A DNA stretch of 64,000 bases from Billgrantia montanilacus (GCF_003336675.1 NZ_QPII01000002.1:124001-188000); one strand, 5' to 3'; positions 1 to 9,491 are shown, numbered from the stretch's first letter. Notes: a model not told the origin generated them from the letters alone. Numbers and translations are program-made.

Positions 1-2051
1 TTGTCCACGGCGAGGACCGGGCTCTCAAGCTGCCAGTCGAAACTGTCGCAGGGCAGCGCCAAGGCCAACTTGACCGGGGAATCCTCATCGGCAAAACGGG
101 CCGCCCCGCTCTTGCTGAAGGTCAGGGCCTCGGGGGCCTTGCCTTCACAATGGCGCTGCCAGATGGCGCGCAGTGCCGTCGTCAGATTATTTGCGAAGCG
201 AGGGCCGTCGCAGATGGGGGAGTCGATCAGAATAGTCCGCAGGGCAGCGCGGATCACCGCGAGATTGGGCAGATCATTGGCGAGCTCCTTGACACGCCGG
301 CGGAACGACTCCCAGCTATCGGTAACAAGCTCGGAAAGACCTGCATTTATCAGGTGACTGGCGCTATGACGACCTGCGAAGGTCGGTCCCACCCGGGTCA
401 CTACCGGCACCCCCATCATCAGGGCCTCGCATGTGGTCAGGCCGCCGGAGTAGGGCCAACTATCTAGGGCGATATCGATGCGCTGGTAGGTGGCCAAGAA
501 CTCCTGATGCTGGCCGGGTCCCTCCATCAGGACACGCTCTTCGGCAATGCCGCGTTCAGCCAAGGTCGCCGCTATCTTGCTGCGGAAGCGAGGACTTTCG
601 AACTGCACACCGCGCAGTAGCAGTCTGCTGTTTGGCAGCTCGTTCATCAGAACCGCCCACTCCGCCAGCATGGGCGGTGACAATTTGGCGGGGTTGTTCA
701 AGCAGCCAAAGGTAATATAGCCGTTCTTCAGTGCCGGCAGCGCGCTCCCTAGTGGCGCATGCCGGGGCATGTGGTAACAGATATAGTCATCCGGCAAGCG
801 GATCAGCTTCTCGGTATAGCGGTCGTCGACACCCTCCGGCGTTTCGACCGCATCACTCAGTAGGTAGTCGAAGCATTCCAACCCCGTCGTGTTGATCATG
901 CTGCCCACCCACTTGATCATCAAGGGTGCAGGTTTGTTGACCAGCACCTCGTAGCGGGATCCATCACCAGCGCCGTTCATATCAATCAGGATATCGATGG
1001 CATCGTCACGGATCTTGCGATCCAGATGGGTATCCGTCACCCCTTCAATGATATCCCAGCGATCGGCAATGGTCCGGAACTCATCTGTAAGAAAATCGGA
1101 GGCTTGGCTGGTACTGTAGACGATAAGCTCAAACTGACTCTTGGGGAGCGCCTTTATCGCCGGTAGAATCAGCTGGCCCACCGGGTGCATCCTGAATCCG
1201 CCGGACAGCAGGGCCACCCTCAGCCTCCTGTCAGCTATACGAGCCGTCTCAGCCGGCGAAAACTGCTGGGGTGAATACCTCTTATTCCACTCCTGTGCCT
1301 GTTCAAACAGCTCCTGCGCTGTGTAGCCGGGATTGTAATGGCTCGCGGAAAACAAGTTCGCCATTACCTTTCTATTATCGGGGTCCAGATCCAGTTCTTT
1401 CCTGTAATGATATTCTGCACTTTCGTAGTCACTTTCTTTTACATACAGGCTGGCAATATGGTTATGAACCTCTTTCCTTGAGGGGTTGACTTTCAACAGT
1501 CTCTCAAGCACTTCCAGGGTTTCGTCATGGCGATTGAGTCTATCCAGAACCCTCGCCCTCCAGAGGAGGGCTTCTTCATGCTCTGAGTCCTGTTCCAGAA
1601 TTCGGTCGCTGACCGCCAGCGCTCGACGATTATCCCCCAACTGGTGCAACGCCCTGCTCAGCCACACCTGTGCCATGAGATTATCAGGCTTGGCCTCAAC
1701 GACCCTCTCGAGATTGCCGACCGCGGACGATGCTTGCCCGGCCAGCACGTGGTATTGCGCCAGCTTGAGCCAGTGAAGCGGGTCGGGTTGCTCTAGGAGG
1801 CTCAGCATTCTCTGCATGGAGGCAACGGCATCGGCAAACCGCTCCTGCCGGCCCAAGGCGTTGGCATGCAGCTCATGCGGCTTGGCAACCTGTGGATACC
1901 GCTTTATCAGATCTTGAGCAAGTTCCAGCGCATGGGAATAGTCGCCCATTTGGATGGCTGCATCGTAGCGAGAGAGTTGAGTAGCGGGCAGCGTATTTTC
2001 CGCTTGTGGAGCGCGAGAAGCTTTGCGGTGGAGAGCTCTTTTCTTGGCCAT
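1..2051 (-). CDS. TPR / SPINDLY-type (GT41) O-linked glycosyltransferase, 3' end missing
   Basis: The frame is open from an ATG at 2051 to the left window edge (683 codons visible), so the C-terminus is missing. Residues about 25-265 are degenerate tetratricopeptide repeats. The rest resembles the catalytic half of O-GlcNAc transferase/SPINDLY proteins: RLRVALLSGGFRMHPVGQ, then DILIDMNG, ITFGCLNNPAKLSP and GGLTTCEALMMGVPVVTRVG, the last being the nucleotide-sugar binding signature. A possible ribosome site (AAGGTG) lies 8 bases before the ATG. Family members transfer GlcNAc or related sugars to Ser/Thr. The gene lies directly downstream of fliC on the same strand, separated by a terminator hairpin, so flagellin is the likely acceptor. 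That substrate is inferred, not shown. Confidence 0.88.
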   Translation of the reverse strand, partial: MAKKRALHRKASRAPQAENTLPATQLSRYDAAIQMGDYSHALELAQDLIKRYPQVAKPHELHANALGRQERFADAVASMQRMLSLLEQPDPLHWLKLAQYHVLAGQASSAVGNLERVVEAKPDNLMAQVWLSRALHQLGDNRRALAVSDRILEQDSEHEEALLWRARVLDRLNRHDETLEVLERLLKVNPSRKEVHNHIASLYVKESDYESAEYHYRKELDLDPDNRKVMANLFSASHYNPGYTAQELFEQAQEWNKRYSPQQFSPAETARIADRRLRVALLSGGFRMHPVGQLILPAIKALPKSQFELIVYSTSQASDFLTDEFRTIADRWDIIEGVTDTHLDRKIRDDAIDILIDMNGAGDGSRYEVLVNKPAPLMIKWVGSMINTTGLECFDYLLSDAVETPEGVDDRYTEKLIRLPDDYICYHMPRHAPLGSALPALKNGYITFGCLNNPAKLSPPMLAEWAVLMNELPNSRLLLRGVQFESPRFRSKIAATLAERGIAEERVLMEGPGQHQEFLATYQRIDIALDSWPYSGGLTTCEALMMGVPVVTRVGPTFAGRHSASHLINAGLSELVTDSWESFRRRVKELANDLPNLAVIRAALRTILIDSPICDGPRFANNLTTALRAIWQRHCEGKAPEALTFSKSGAARFADEDSPVKLALALPCDSFDWQLESPVLAVD

Positions 2052-2196
2052 GGCCTGGGCACCTTGACAGTCGAATACGATGTTAACCGCAAATGATACT
2101 GTCTCCAGCATGCCGGGATACGAGCAAAAGGCCCACCAATCCCACCTTTTTCTTCTCTTAGGCAGGTCGTCTTCTCAGCAAACACCGACAACGAAA

Positions 2197-2222
2197 CGAG
2201 GCTGGCCAATCGGCCAGCCTCG
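2197..2222 (-). terminator. Rho-independent terminator of fliC
   Basis: A perfect 11-bp inverted repeat, CGAGGCTGGCC with GGCCAGCCTCG, encloses a 4-base loop. On the minus strand it is followed by a modest T-rich run (TTTCGTT). It lies 48 bases after the fliC stop codon and separates fliC from the glycosyltransferase gene. Confidence 0.8.
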
Positions 2223-2269
2223 AGATGAAAGATTGCAAGGTGCAACCCAGGTTGCTACTGATGCAGACC

Positions 2270-3109
2270 TTAGCCCAGCAGAGAGAGCACGCTCTGCGGG
2301 GTCTGGTTGGCCTGGGCCAGCATGGAGGTGCCCGCCTGCTGGAGGATATTGGCACGAGTCATGTTGGAGACCTCGACCGCGTAGTCGGCATCCTCGATAC
2401 GAGAGCGAGCCTCGGACAGGTTGGTGATATTCGTGGTCAGGTTCTCCACCACCGAGTCGAATCGGTTCAAGGTGGCACCCAGTGTCGCCCGCTGGTCGTC
2501 GATCATCTGCAGTGCGGCATCAACGGTATCAATGGCAGTTTGCGCGTCATCGAAACCACCGGAAACATCAATGGCAGAAACCATAGTGGCACCATTACCA
2601 ATCGCAGTCGACTGCATATCAGCGGTATTAACTGTAATATCGTCAACACCTGCTGTGGTATTAGCACCCACTTGGATATTCAGAGATACAGTGTCATCCA
2701 AGAGGCTGGTACCATTGAAGGTAGTGGCGCCAGCGATACGATCGATTTCAGCAATACGCTCACCGATCTCCAACTGGATGGAGTCACGATCTTCAGCGGA
2801 GTTGGTATCGTTGGCCGCCTGCACCGCCAGCTCGCGGATACGCTGCAGGTTGTCGCTGATCTGGTTCAGGCCACCTTCCATGGTCTGTACAAGAGAGATG
2901 CCGTCGTTTGCGTTGCGCTGGGCCTGGCCCATGCCGGTAATCTGGGCAGACATGCGGTTGGCGATGGCCTGGCCGGCGGCATCGTCGGCTGCGCTGTTGA
3001 TACGCAGGCCGGAGGAGAGGCGCTCTTGTGCCTGTGCCAGCATGGCCTGGGAAGACCTCAGGTTGTTCTGGCCGATCAGGGCGGTGATGTTGGTATTGAT
3101 CACGGACAT
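2270..3109 (-). CDS. fliC: Flagellin (filament subunit)
   Basis: A 279-residue flagellin. The N-terminal D0/D1 domain begins [17 protein letters not shown] and contains [17 protein letters not shown]. The C-terminal D0/D1 domain contains [17 protein letters not shown] and ends QSVLSLLG. Only about 55 residues lie between the conserved arms, so the D2/D3 surface domains are almost absent and the filament should be thin and smooth. A good ribosome site (AAGGAA) lies 7 bases before the ATG, and a sigma-28 promoter lies about 110 bases upstream. This is the only flagellin in the window. The adjacent glycosyltransferase suggests that surface Ser/Thr residues may carry sugars. Confidence 0.98.
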   Translation of the reverse strand: MSVINTNITALIGQNNLRSSQAMLAQAQERLSSGLRINSAADDAAGQAIANRMSAQITGMGQAQRNANDGISLVQTMEGGLNQISDNLQRIRELAVQAANDTNSAEDRDSIQLEIGERIAEIDRIAGATTFNGTSLLDDTVSLNIQVGANTTAGVDDITVNTADMQSTAIGNGATMVSAIDVSGGFDDAQTAIDTVDAALQMIDDQRATLGATLNRFDSVVENLTTNITNLSEARSRIEDADYAVEVSNMTRANILQQAGTSMLAQANQTPQSVLSLLG

Positions 3110-3218
3110 GGTGTCATTCCTTCTCTATGTTGAGGGCTCCATTGACGGGCCCACTGAACCTTTCCTGCGGCCCAGCATCTCGGGCCTGTCTCAACGGCGC
3201 CGTTGGCCGTTACCCTAA

Positions 3219-3245
3219 TTAACGGCTTCTCGAGCAGGAACTTTA
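3219..3245 (-). promoter_or_regulatory. Sigma-28 (FliA) promoter of fliC
   Basis: On the minus strand: TAAAGTTC, 11 bases, GCCGTTAA. This is a near-perfect match to the sigma-28 consensus TAAAGTTT-N11-GCCGATAA. It lies about 110 bases upstream of the fliC ATG. Confidence 0.9.
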
Positions 3246-3342
3246 GGGGCTGTAGAAAAATTTTTATCTTTCTTTTTGGATGCCTGCCTCAAGTGCTGCC
3301 ACGGGGGATTGGGCGAGGGCGAAATGGTATGACCTGAAATGG

Positions 3343-3371
3343 CTTGGGCCCGGCATCTCGCCGGGCCCAAG
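3343..3371 (-). terminator. Strong hairpin after the first fliD gene
   Basis: A perfect 12-bp stem (CTTGGGCCCGGC / GCCGGGCCCAAG) with a 5-base loop lies 59 bases after the fliD stop. The T-run on the minus strand is poor (CCATTTCAGG), so termination efficiency is uncertain. The position between fliD and the fliC promoter fits a terminator. Confidence 0.65.
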
Positions 3372-3429
3372 TTCTAATGCAGGGAGCCCGACTTCCTTTG
3401 TCCAAGGGAGCCTGGCGTGCCGCCATGCC

Positions 3430-4797
3430 TTATTTCTTCTTTGGTGCCATTTGCGCATTCAGCATATCAAGCTGTTGCATCAAGTAGGAGCCGGTAGAAT
3501 TCATCCGGGCGACCATGAGGTCGAGCTGGCCAAACTGCTTCCGATAACGTTCGATGGTCCGCTCGATGGAGAGCTCCGTGCGCTGAAAGCGCTCCTCCAG
3601 ACTGCCTACCTTCGTTTCCGCACTCTTGATCGAGTTTGTTACCAGGCCGTTCTCACCAAGCACCTGCTCAAGGGTGCCCTTCAGTCGACCTGCCATGCCG
3701 GCTTCCTCAGCATTACCGGCGAAGAAATCGGCAAGCGCCTGTGGATTGTTCGCAATCACGCCGTCGAGCTTTGCCTCGTCCAGTTCGAGCCGGCCATTGG
3801 GACGAAGGGAAATACCGAGCTGGGACATCATTGTCAGCTCGCCGCCGGGCACCAGGTCTACAAGGTTGCGACTGAGCCGCGACTCAATGGTTCGGACAGT
3901 ACGGTCACCCACCAATTCCCCCGCCTTGTCCACATCGCCGGTCGCCGCTGTCATACGACCGATACTGGATTTCATCTCGTTGTAAGCAGCTACGAAATCG
4001 GTGACGGCCTCGCGTAATGCATTATTATCACGCTCCACAACAATAGTGGATGTCTTGCCCGCTGCTTGCGCATCCAATTCCAGCGTCACGCCCTGGATCG
4101 CTCCCTCTACCCGGTTGGAGCTGCTGCTGATGGTGATATTGTTGATCAAGAGTTCAGCATCGTTCCCGGCTACCTTGACGGCCGCATCTTCAGCCAGTGC
4201 GGTATTGGCGAAGGTCATGCCTGTCACACTTTCCGCCAACCCTGTCTCCTTGGAACTCATCACCAGACGGTAGCCATTCGCGCTGCCGTCGTTGACGATC
4301 GAAGCGGTAACGCCAGCATCGGGATGCGCATTGATGGCATCGCGGACATCCTCGAGGGTGCCACCCTCGGCAAGGCCAACCGTAACGTCAGCCTTGCCTT
4401 GGAAACTGAGCGTCAGCGTATCGCCGCCAGCGCCCACCAGTGCATCGGTCGTGCTTGCCACCCCCTCGCTGGCAATGCTGCCCGCCTTGGCGACATGGTT
4501 CACAGTGACCTCATAACGCCCCGCGCTCGCGTCTGCTCCAGCCGTCGCGGCGACCCCTTGACCCAACACGCTGGTCGTCAGGCTCTGATGGAGCTTGGGG
4601 TCATTGAGTTTGGTCACAGTGTCCTGAAACTTGCTCAGCGCCGACTGCAACCTGCCAAAGGCGGATATCTTGGCCTGCTCCTGAGTCCTCTGCGCCGTAA
4701 TCGGCTGCAGCTTCTGCCGTTCGGCCGCATTCAATTGATTAAGCAGGCCGGTAAGATCCAGCCCAGAGCCCACGCCGAGAGAGCTTATCGTAGCCAT
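3430..4797 (-). CDS. fliD: Flagellar filament cap protein, paralogue 1
   Basis: A 455-residue HAP2/FliD. The FliD_N domain begins MATISSLGVGSGLDLTGLL, and the C-terminal domain ends in a coiled coil with ERTIERYRKQFGQLD followed by a lysine-rich tail. Cap proteins form the oligomer that folds flagellin at the growing tip and often mediate adhesion. It lies immediately downstream of a second fliD (4904-6268) that is closely similar at both ends, and it has its own sigma-28 promoter. No fliS or fliT follows, although these usually sit beside fliD. Confidence 0.96.
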   Translation of the reverse strand: MATISSLGVGSGLDLTGLLNQLNAAERQKLQPITAQRTQEQAKISAFGRLQSALSKFQDTVTKLNDPKLHQSLTTSVLGQGVAATAGADASAGRYEVTVNHVAKAGSIASEGVASTTDALVGAGGDTLTLSFQGKADVTVGLAEGGTLEDVRDAINAHPDAGVTASIVNDGSANGYRLVMSSKETGLAESVTGMTFANTALAEDAAVKVAGNDAELLINNITISSSSNRVEGAIQGVTLELDAQAAGKTSTIVVERDNNALREAVTDFVAAYNEMKSSIGRMTAATGDVDKAGELVGDRTVRTIESRLSRNLVDLVPGGELTMMSQLGISLRPNGRLELDEAKLDGVIANNPQALADFFAGNAEEAGMAGRLKGTLEQVLGENGLVTNSIKSAETKVGSLEERFQRTELSIERTIERYRKQFGQLDLMVARMNSTGSYLMQQLDMLNAQMAPKKK

Positions 4798-4838
4798 TTT
4801 GCTTCACTTCCCTGAGTGACATGACATCATTAATGGTC

Positions 4839-4865
4839 TTATCGGCAGTAACGCAGAGAACTTTA
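4839..4865 (-). promoter_or_regulatory. Sigma-28 promoter of fliD paralogue 1
   Basis: On the minus strand: TAAAGTTC, 11 bases, GCCGATAA. This is an essentially perfect sigma-28 site, ending about 42 bases before the ATG at 4797. It gives the first fliD its own transcription start rather than read-through from the upstream copy. Confidence 0.93.
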
Positions 4866-4903
4866 GGCCACGTCATTCACATCGCAATCTTCCTCAGCCG
4901 ACA

Positions 4904-6268
4904 CTACCCCTCCTGCATTTGAGCATCGAGCATGCCGAGCTGCTGCGTCAAGTAGGCGCTGGTCTGGTTCATCTGGGCCAGCATGCCGTCAAGCTGGGCA
5001 AACTGAGTACGGTAGCGATCGATGGTCTGTTCGATGCTCCGCTCGGTGCGCTCGAAGCGATCCCCCAGGCTGTCGATGCGATTCTCGGCGCTATTGATGG
5101 AGCCTTCCAGGGCACTGTTGCTGCCCAGAAGCTGCTCGGTGGTGCCAGCCAGTCGCCCTGCCAGGCCGGCGGTGTCGCCATCACCCGCGAAAAAGCTGGC
5201 TACGCCATCCGGGTTATCTGCCAGCGCGATATCCAGTTGCTGCTCATCCAGCTCCAGACGGCCATCAACGCTAAGCGAAAGCCCCATATCAGAGAGCAGC
5301 GAGAGCTCGCCATCCTGGGTCACACCGGCGGCCAGGTCGCTGCGCAGGCTGGACTCAATACCACGCACGGCGCTATCGCCGATCAGTGGCCCAGCCTCCC
5401 CTTGCTCACCATTGAAGGCGGTGAGCTGCCCGGTGGTGCCTTTCAGCTCGTTGTAAGCATCCACGAAACCGAGGATGCTTTCGCGAATGATATCGTTGTC
5501 GCGCTGAACCACCACGGTACTACTACCAGCCTCCTGCAGGTCCAGGGTCACACCCTGAATGGCATCGTCTATCTGGTTGGTAGCACTGACGATGTCGATG
5601 CCGTTGACCGAGAAATCCGCATCCTGCCCGACCTGGCTCACCATGCCGCCCGGCTCAGCAGCCAGATTGCCGGCTGCCAGCTGATCGAAGTTGGTGCCGG
5701 TAATCGAGGCCTGCTCACCGGTCTCCGCCGACATCAGCGCCAGGCGGTGGCCTTCCCCGTCAAACACGATGGAGGCATTCACCGCTGCATCGGGATCGGC
5801 GTTGATGGCGTCGCGCACGTCTTCCAGCGTGCTGTCTGCAGCAATGGCCACCCCATGGTTGAGAGCATCGTCGGTAAAGGTCAGCTCTAGTTCGCCACCA
5901 GATTCGGTAACGATGGTATCCAGATCGGCGACCCGCTCGGTAGCCAGGTTGCCGGCGGTGGCGATCTGTCGCACTTCGACACTATAACTCCCCGGGCTGG
6001 CATCGGCGCTGGCAGCAGCCTGTAGGGCACTGCCAGTCACATCCGTCGTCACACTCTGGAAGAGCGAAGGATCATTGAGGTTAGTGACGGTGTCGTCGAA
6101 GGCGGCAAGCGCACTCTGAATTTCGCCATAGGCTGATATCTGCACTTCCTGTGCCTGAACCTGCTGCGCTATGGGTTGAAGCTTGGCGCGCTCGGCCTGA
6201 TTGAGCTGCTCCAGCAGCCCATTGAGGTCCAGGCCGGAGCCGACGCCGAGGGAGGAAATCGATGCCAT
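4904..6268 (-). CDS. fliD: Flagellar filament cap protein, paralogue 2
   Basis: A 454-residue FliD starting MASISSLGVGSGLDLNGLL, with the same domain order as its downstream neighbour (FliD_N about 10-105, FliD_C about 215-440) and the same coiled-coil tail (EQTIDRYRTQFAQLD). The two proteins match closely over the first ~75 and last ~50 residues and diverge more in the middle, where cap surface and adhesion domains lie. A sigma-28 promoter lies about 44 bases upstream of the ATG. The pair looks like a tandem duplication that has begun to diverge. Whether both are built into the filament cap cannot be told from the sequence. Confidence 0.95.
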   Translation of the reverse strand: MASISSLGVGSGLDLNGLLEQLNQAERAKLQPIAQQVQAQEVQISAYGEIQSALAAFDDTVTNLNDPSLFQSVTTDVTGSALQAAASADASPGSYSVEVRQIATAGNLATERVADLDTIVTESGGELELTFTDDALNHGVAIAADSTLEDVRDAINADPDAAVNASIVFDGEGHRLALMSAETGEQASITGTNFDQLAAGNLAAEPGGMVSQVGQDADFSVNGIDIVSATNQIDDAIQGVTLDLQEAGSSTVVVQRDNDIIRESILGFVDAYNELKGTTGQLTAFNGEQGEAGPLIGDSAVRGIESSLRSDLAAGVTQDGELSLLSDMGLSLSVDGRLELDEQQLDIALADNPDGVASFFAGDGDTAGLAGRLAGTTEQLLGSNSALEGSINSAENRIDSLGDRFERTERSIEQTIDRYRTQFAQLDGMLAQMNQTSAYLTQQLGMLDAQMQEG

Positions 6269-6311
6269 GGTACCGCCTTCACTATCCGGTGAATGTACTG
6301 CCTTAACCTTG

Positions 6312-6338
6312 TCTTCGGCGCTTCATGAACGAACTTTA
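6312..6338 (-). promoter_or_regulatory. Sigma-28 promoter of fliD paralogue 2
   Basis: On the minus strand: TAAAGTTC, 11 bases, GCCGAAGA. The -35 element is the same as at the fliC and first fliD promoters. The -10 element differs at positions 6 and 8, so it may be weaker than the neighbouring fliD promoter. Confidence 0.85.
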
Positions 6339-6357
6339 GCCAATGTGACAATTTTTA

Positions 6358-8181
6358 TCAGCTAACAACCAGCGACCTATCGCTGAGCTTGAAGCCACCC
6401 ACCGCTTCGGATAGCCGATCGGCCTGCTCCTTGAGCTGCTCCGCGGCCACGGTGGACTCTTCAACCAAGGCGGCATTCTGCTGGGTCATGCGATCCAGCT
6501 CTGCCACGGCCACGTTGACCTGACCAATACCGTCGCTCTGTTCGCCTGCCGCCGCGCTGATCTCACCAAGCATTTTCGCGACCCGGCCTACCCCACCGAC
6601 CAGCTCTTCCATGGTAGTACCCGCACGGCGTACCAGTTCGGTGCCGGTGGTGACCTTCTCCCCGGAGGCATCGATCAGGCCACGGATCTCTCGGGAGGCA
6701 TCCGCGCTGCGAGTGGCCAACTGGCGCACTTCGCTTGCCACAACGGCAAAGCCACGGCCATGCTCGCCGGCCCTGGCGGCCTCCACCGAAGCATTGAGCG
6801 CCAGTAGGTTGGTCTGGAAGGCGATGCCGTCCATGACCTTGACGATGTTGCCGATCTTCTCGGAAGACGCCGTGATCTCCTCCATGGTGGTGACGACCCG
6901 GCCTACCACCTCGCCCCCCCTCGTCGCCATGTCCGAGGCGGACTGGGAAAGCTCGTTGGCCTGCCGGGAGGAGTCGGCGGTATGTTCAATCGTGCTGGTG
7001 ATCTGCTCGATGGAGGCAGAGCTCTGTTGCAGGCTCGATGCCGCGTTTTCCGTGCGCCGGGACAGGTCCTGACCGCCAGTGGCGATCTCGCCAGCGGCCA
7101 CGGTGACGGATTCACTGGCCTCGCGAATGGTCAGCATCACGCTTTCGATACGGCTGACGAAGCGGTTGAAGGCGGTCGCGATCTGCGCCACCTCATCGCT
7201 GCCGCCTTCCGGAAGACGCTGGGTCAGGTCGCCGCTACCGCTGGCGATACCCGCCATGGCGTCTCTTACCTGCTGCAGTCGCCGGAACATGATCGTGAGC
7301 AGCGCGCCCAATACCAGTACGGCACCCAATACCACCAGCACCAGGGCAAGGGCCGAACTGCCCAACACAGCACGCAGGCCGGCGGTGGCCTCACGCTCGT
7401 CCAGCGCAATGACCAGCTGCCAGTCAGTACCGGCAATGGGCTGACTCTGCAGTAGACGTGGCCGTTCTGCCAGCATCATCAGTTCCGGCTCGCTCGCCTG
7501 CTTGAGTCTGGAGAGAAACGCGGCATCAAGCTGAGGGGAGAGACGCGTGATGGGCTCGAGGCTCAGATCAGGATCCGGATGGGCGACCAAAGTGCCATCG
7601 GCAGCCACCAGAAAAGCGAAGCTCCTTGGCGTTGGCGCGATTCCCTCGACGATCGCCACCACTTCATCGATCGCCACATCACCGCCGGCCACGGCGGCCA
7701 AGCTGCCATTTCGCTCGAAAGGGCTGGCGATGGTCACCACCAGTCCGCCGGTAACGGTATCGACGTAGGGCAGCGTGACAATGCTTTCACCAGCAGTGGC
7801 TGCCCGTTCGTACCACGGCCGCATGCGGGGATCGAAGTCAGCAGGAGGCTCCCAGCCGTCGTAGAAGATGGTTTCGCCGGTATCCTGATACGCCATATAG
7901 GTGGCGAGGAAACTACCGGAAGCCTGTATTGCCTTGAGCACAGGGTCCAGGTGGTCGGCACGAACGCTGTTCTCCATTGCCTCGAGCATGCCGGCATGGG
8001 AAGCCACCCATTCGCTGATGGCACGGCCGTTGCCTTGTGCTACGTCAGACAGGTTGCGTGAGACCTGTTGGTCGTTATGGCGCTGAATCGTGAAATAGCT
8101 GACACCGGCATTGACGATCAAGGCAAGCGCAATGATTGTTGCCGTGGCCAGCAAGAGGCGAAATCTAAAGGAAGAGAGCAT
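6358..8181 (-). CDS. Methyl-accepting chemotaxis protein with periplasmic dCache domain
   Basis: A 607-residue transmembrane chemoreceptor. TM1 is at about residues 8-28. A periplasmic dCache domain (about 35-275) follows, then TM2 at about 280-302, a HAMP domain, and a cytoplasmic signalling domain whose hairpin tip contains DGIAFQTNLLALNASVEAAR. The dCache segment contains DPRMRPWYERA and later GGDVAID. This spacing resembles the R-x-W-Y ... D set described for amino-acid-sensing dCache_1 receptors, so an amino-acid ligand is plausible but unproven. There is no C-terminal CheR/CheB-binding pentapeptide. The gene has its own sigma-28 promoter, placing it with the late flagellar genes. Confidence 0.94.
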   Translation of the reverse strand: MLSSFRFRLLLATATIIALALIVNAGVSYFTIQRHNDQQVSRNLSDVAQGNGRAISEWVASHAGMLEAMENSVRADHLDPVLKAIQASGSFLATYMAYQDTGETIFYDGWEPPADFDPRMRPWYERAATAGESIVTLPYVDTVTGGLVVTIASPFERNGSLAAVAGGDVAIDEVVAIVEGIAPTPRSFAFLVAADGTLVAHPDPDLSLEPITRLSPQLDAAFLSRLKQASEPELMMLAERPRLLQSQPIAGTDWQLVIALDEREATAGLRAVLGSSALALVLVVLGAVLVLGALLTIMFRRLQQVRDAMAGIASGSGDLTQRLPEGGSDEVAQIATAFNRFVSRIESVMLTIREASESVTVAAGEIATGGQDLSRRTENAASSLQQSSASIEQITSTIEHTADSSRQANELSQSASDMATRGGEVVGRVVTTMEEITASSEKIGNIVKVMDGIAFQTNLLALNASVEAARAGEHGRGFAVVASEVRQLATRSADASREIRGLIDASGEKVTTGTELVRRAGTTMEELVGGVGRVAKMLGEISAAAGEQSDGIGQVNVAVAELDRMTQQNAALVEESTVAAEQLKEQADRLSEAVGGFKLSDRSLVVS

Positions 8182-8243
8182 CTAGGTTCTCGCGATAAAC
8201 AGGGATGGGAAAGAGAGCACTTCCTGTGCTTGGACTTATCCCC

Positions 8244-8270
8244 ATATCGGCCAAAGACCATGCGACTTTA
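8244..8270 (-). promoter_or_regulatory. Sigma-28 promoter of the dCache chemoreceptor gene
   Basis: On the minus strand: TAAAGTCG, 11 bases, GCCGATAT. It lies about 63 bases upstream of the receptor ATG at 8181. Confidence 0.87.
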
Positions 8271-8307
8271 GGCGATATTCGCCCCTTTGCGGCGCAAGGG
8301 CTGAAGA

Positions 8308-9390
8308 TCACCGTGAATGAATGATCACCTCGACGCGCCGGTTCTGTGCTCGCCCCTCAGCGTTGTCGTTAGGCGCCAGCGGGCGCGTATCGGCCAGGCC
8401 CACCGCGCGCAGGCGCTGGGCGTTTACACCGGCCTGCTGCAGAGCATGCACGATGGCAATGGCACGGGCACTGGAGAGCACCCAGTTGGAGGGGAATTCC
8501 GGGGTCTGGATCGATCGGCTGTCGGTGTGTCCTTCCACCGCCACGTCGCCGTCATGGCGCTGGATCACTTCGACCAGTCGCTGCACCAGCGCCTGGCCGT
8601 CTTCCGTCAGCTCGGCTTCAGCGGTGGGAAAGAGCCACTGGTCTTCAACGCGCAGCTTGATGCCCTCGGCCACCCGAGAAACCTCTACCCCCTCCAGATC
8701 CGGCAGGTAGGGGGATGCCTCCAGGCGTTCGTCCAGCGCCTGCTGCAGCGCCAGCGAGCCGACGATGGCCTCTGGTGCCACTTCACGCACCCGCGCCGGG
8801 GGGCGGTCGGTCAGTACCAGCATGAAGTCCGCCGGCCCAGCCGGCAGCTCGTCGTCGTCGGAGAGCAGTAGCTGCGGCAGCCGTCGCCCTTCGACCGAGC
8901 TGGCCTGTGTCAACGCCGGGCGTTGCGATAGCATTGCCAGCGGGGCCTGCGGTGTGACGAATGCCGTGGAGACTTCCCGCTCGGGCTCGGCAGCCTGAAA
9001 TGCCAGCAGTGCGGGCGTGGCGGGAACCCTTGCCGCCCTGCGCGGCAGGCCGGCAACGCCCAGGGCAGCGGAGAGCGCCGAGGGGCTCAACCGGCCAACC
9101 GGTAACGGTACCTGCGATGGGTGGGCCGCCATTGCCCGCTGCAGTTCGTCGGGCAGCGGAATGGCAATGGGTTGCAGTGCGTCGCTGGCAGCAGTCACAT
9201 CGTCGTCACGATCGCTGGCATAGGTGAGGGTGAACAGCAACACCATCAGGGCGACCAACAGCGTCATGATGTCCAGATAGCCGATCATCCAGGTGCTGTC
9301 CTGGTCGGGATCGGTATGTGTCGGCGTCAGCAACTCATGGCGCATGGCGCCACGATGGTCGCTGCCACCGCTGGGGGTCAATCGAGTCAT
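8308..9390 (-). CDS. MotB-like stator protein with OmpA peptidoglycan-binding domain, no MotA adjacent
   Basis: A 360-residue protein. One N-terminal membrane helix (about 34-57) contains STWMIGYLDIMTLLVALM, and its Asp40 aligns with the ion-binding aspartate of MotB. A long periplasmic linker (about 60-245) follows, then an OmpA/MotB C-domain with GHTDSR, SNWVLSSARA and GRAQNRRVEVII. The SNWxLSxARA form is typical of flagellar MotB. The linker makes it longer than most MotB proteins (about 310 residues). No motA precedes it. The upstream gene on the same strand, 101 bases away, is a c-di-GMP enzyme, so the two may be co-transcribed. It could be a second stator subunit, a stator-like anchor, or a plain OmpA-family protein. 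The start codon has no clear ribosome site. Confidence 0.8.
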   Translation of the reverse strand: MTRLTPSGGSDHRGAMRHELLTPTHTDPDQDSTWMIGYLDIMTLLVALMVLLFTLTYASDRDDDVTAASDALQPIAIPLPDELQRAMAAHPSQVPLPVGRLSPSALSAALGVAGLPRRAARVPATPALLAFQAAEPEREVSTAFVTPQAPLAMLSQRPALTQASSVEGRRLPQLLLSDDDELPAGPADFMLVLTDRPPARVREVAPEAIVGSLALQQALDERLEASPYLPDLEGVEVSRVAEGIKLRVEDQWLFPTAEAELTEDGQALVQRLVEVIQRHDGDVAVEGHTDSRSIQTPEFPSNWVLSSARAIAIVHALQQAGVNAQRLRAVGLADTRPLAPNDNAEGRAQNRRVEVIIHSR

Positions 9391-9491
9391 CTGGGCCGCC
9401 GGTTCGCCACGAACAGCCGCCTAGCCTACCCGCAGCGGAGGGGAGATGAAACCGGGAAAAGCGCCACCTTGTGGCCGTTACTTGCTGGCCG

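Noticed and set aside
2225..3133. A 302-codon plus-strand frame across fliC
   Set aside because: It is the exact antisense of a certain flagellin gene and its translation resembles no protein family.
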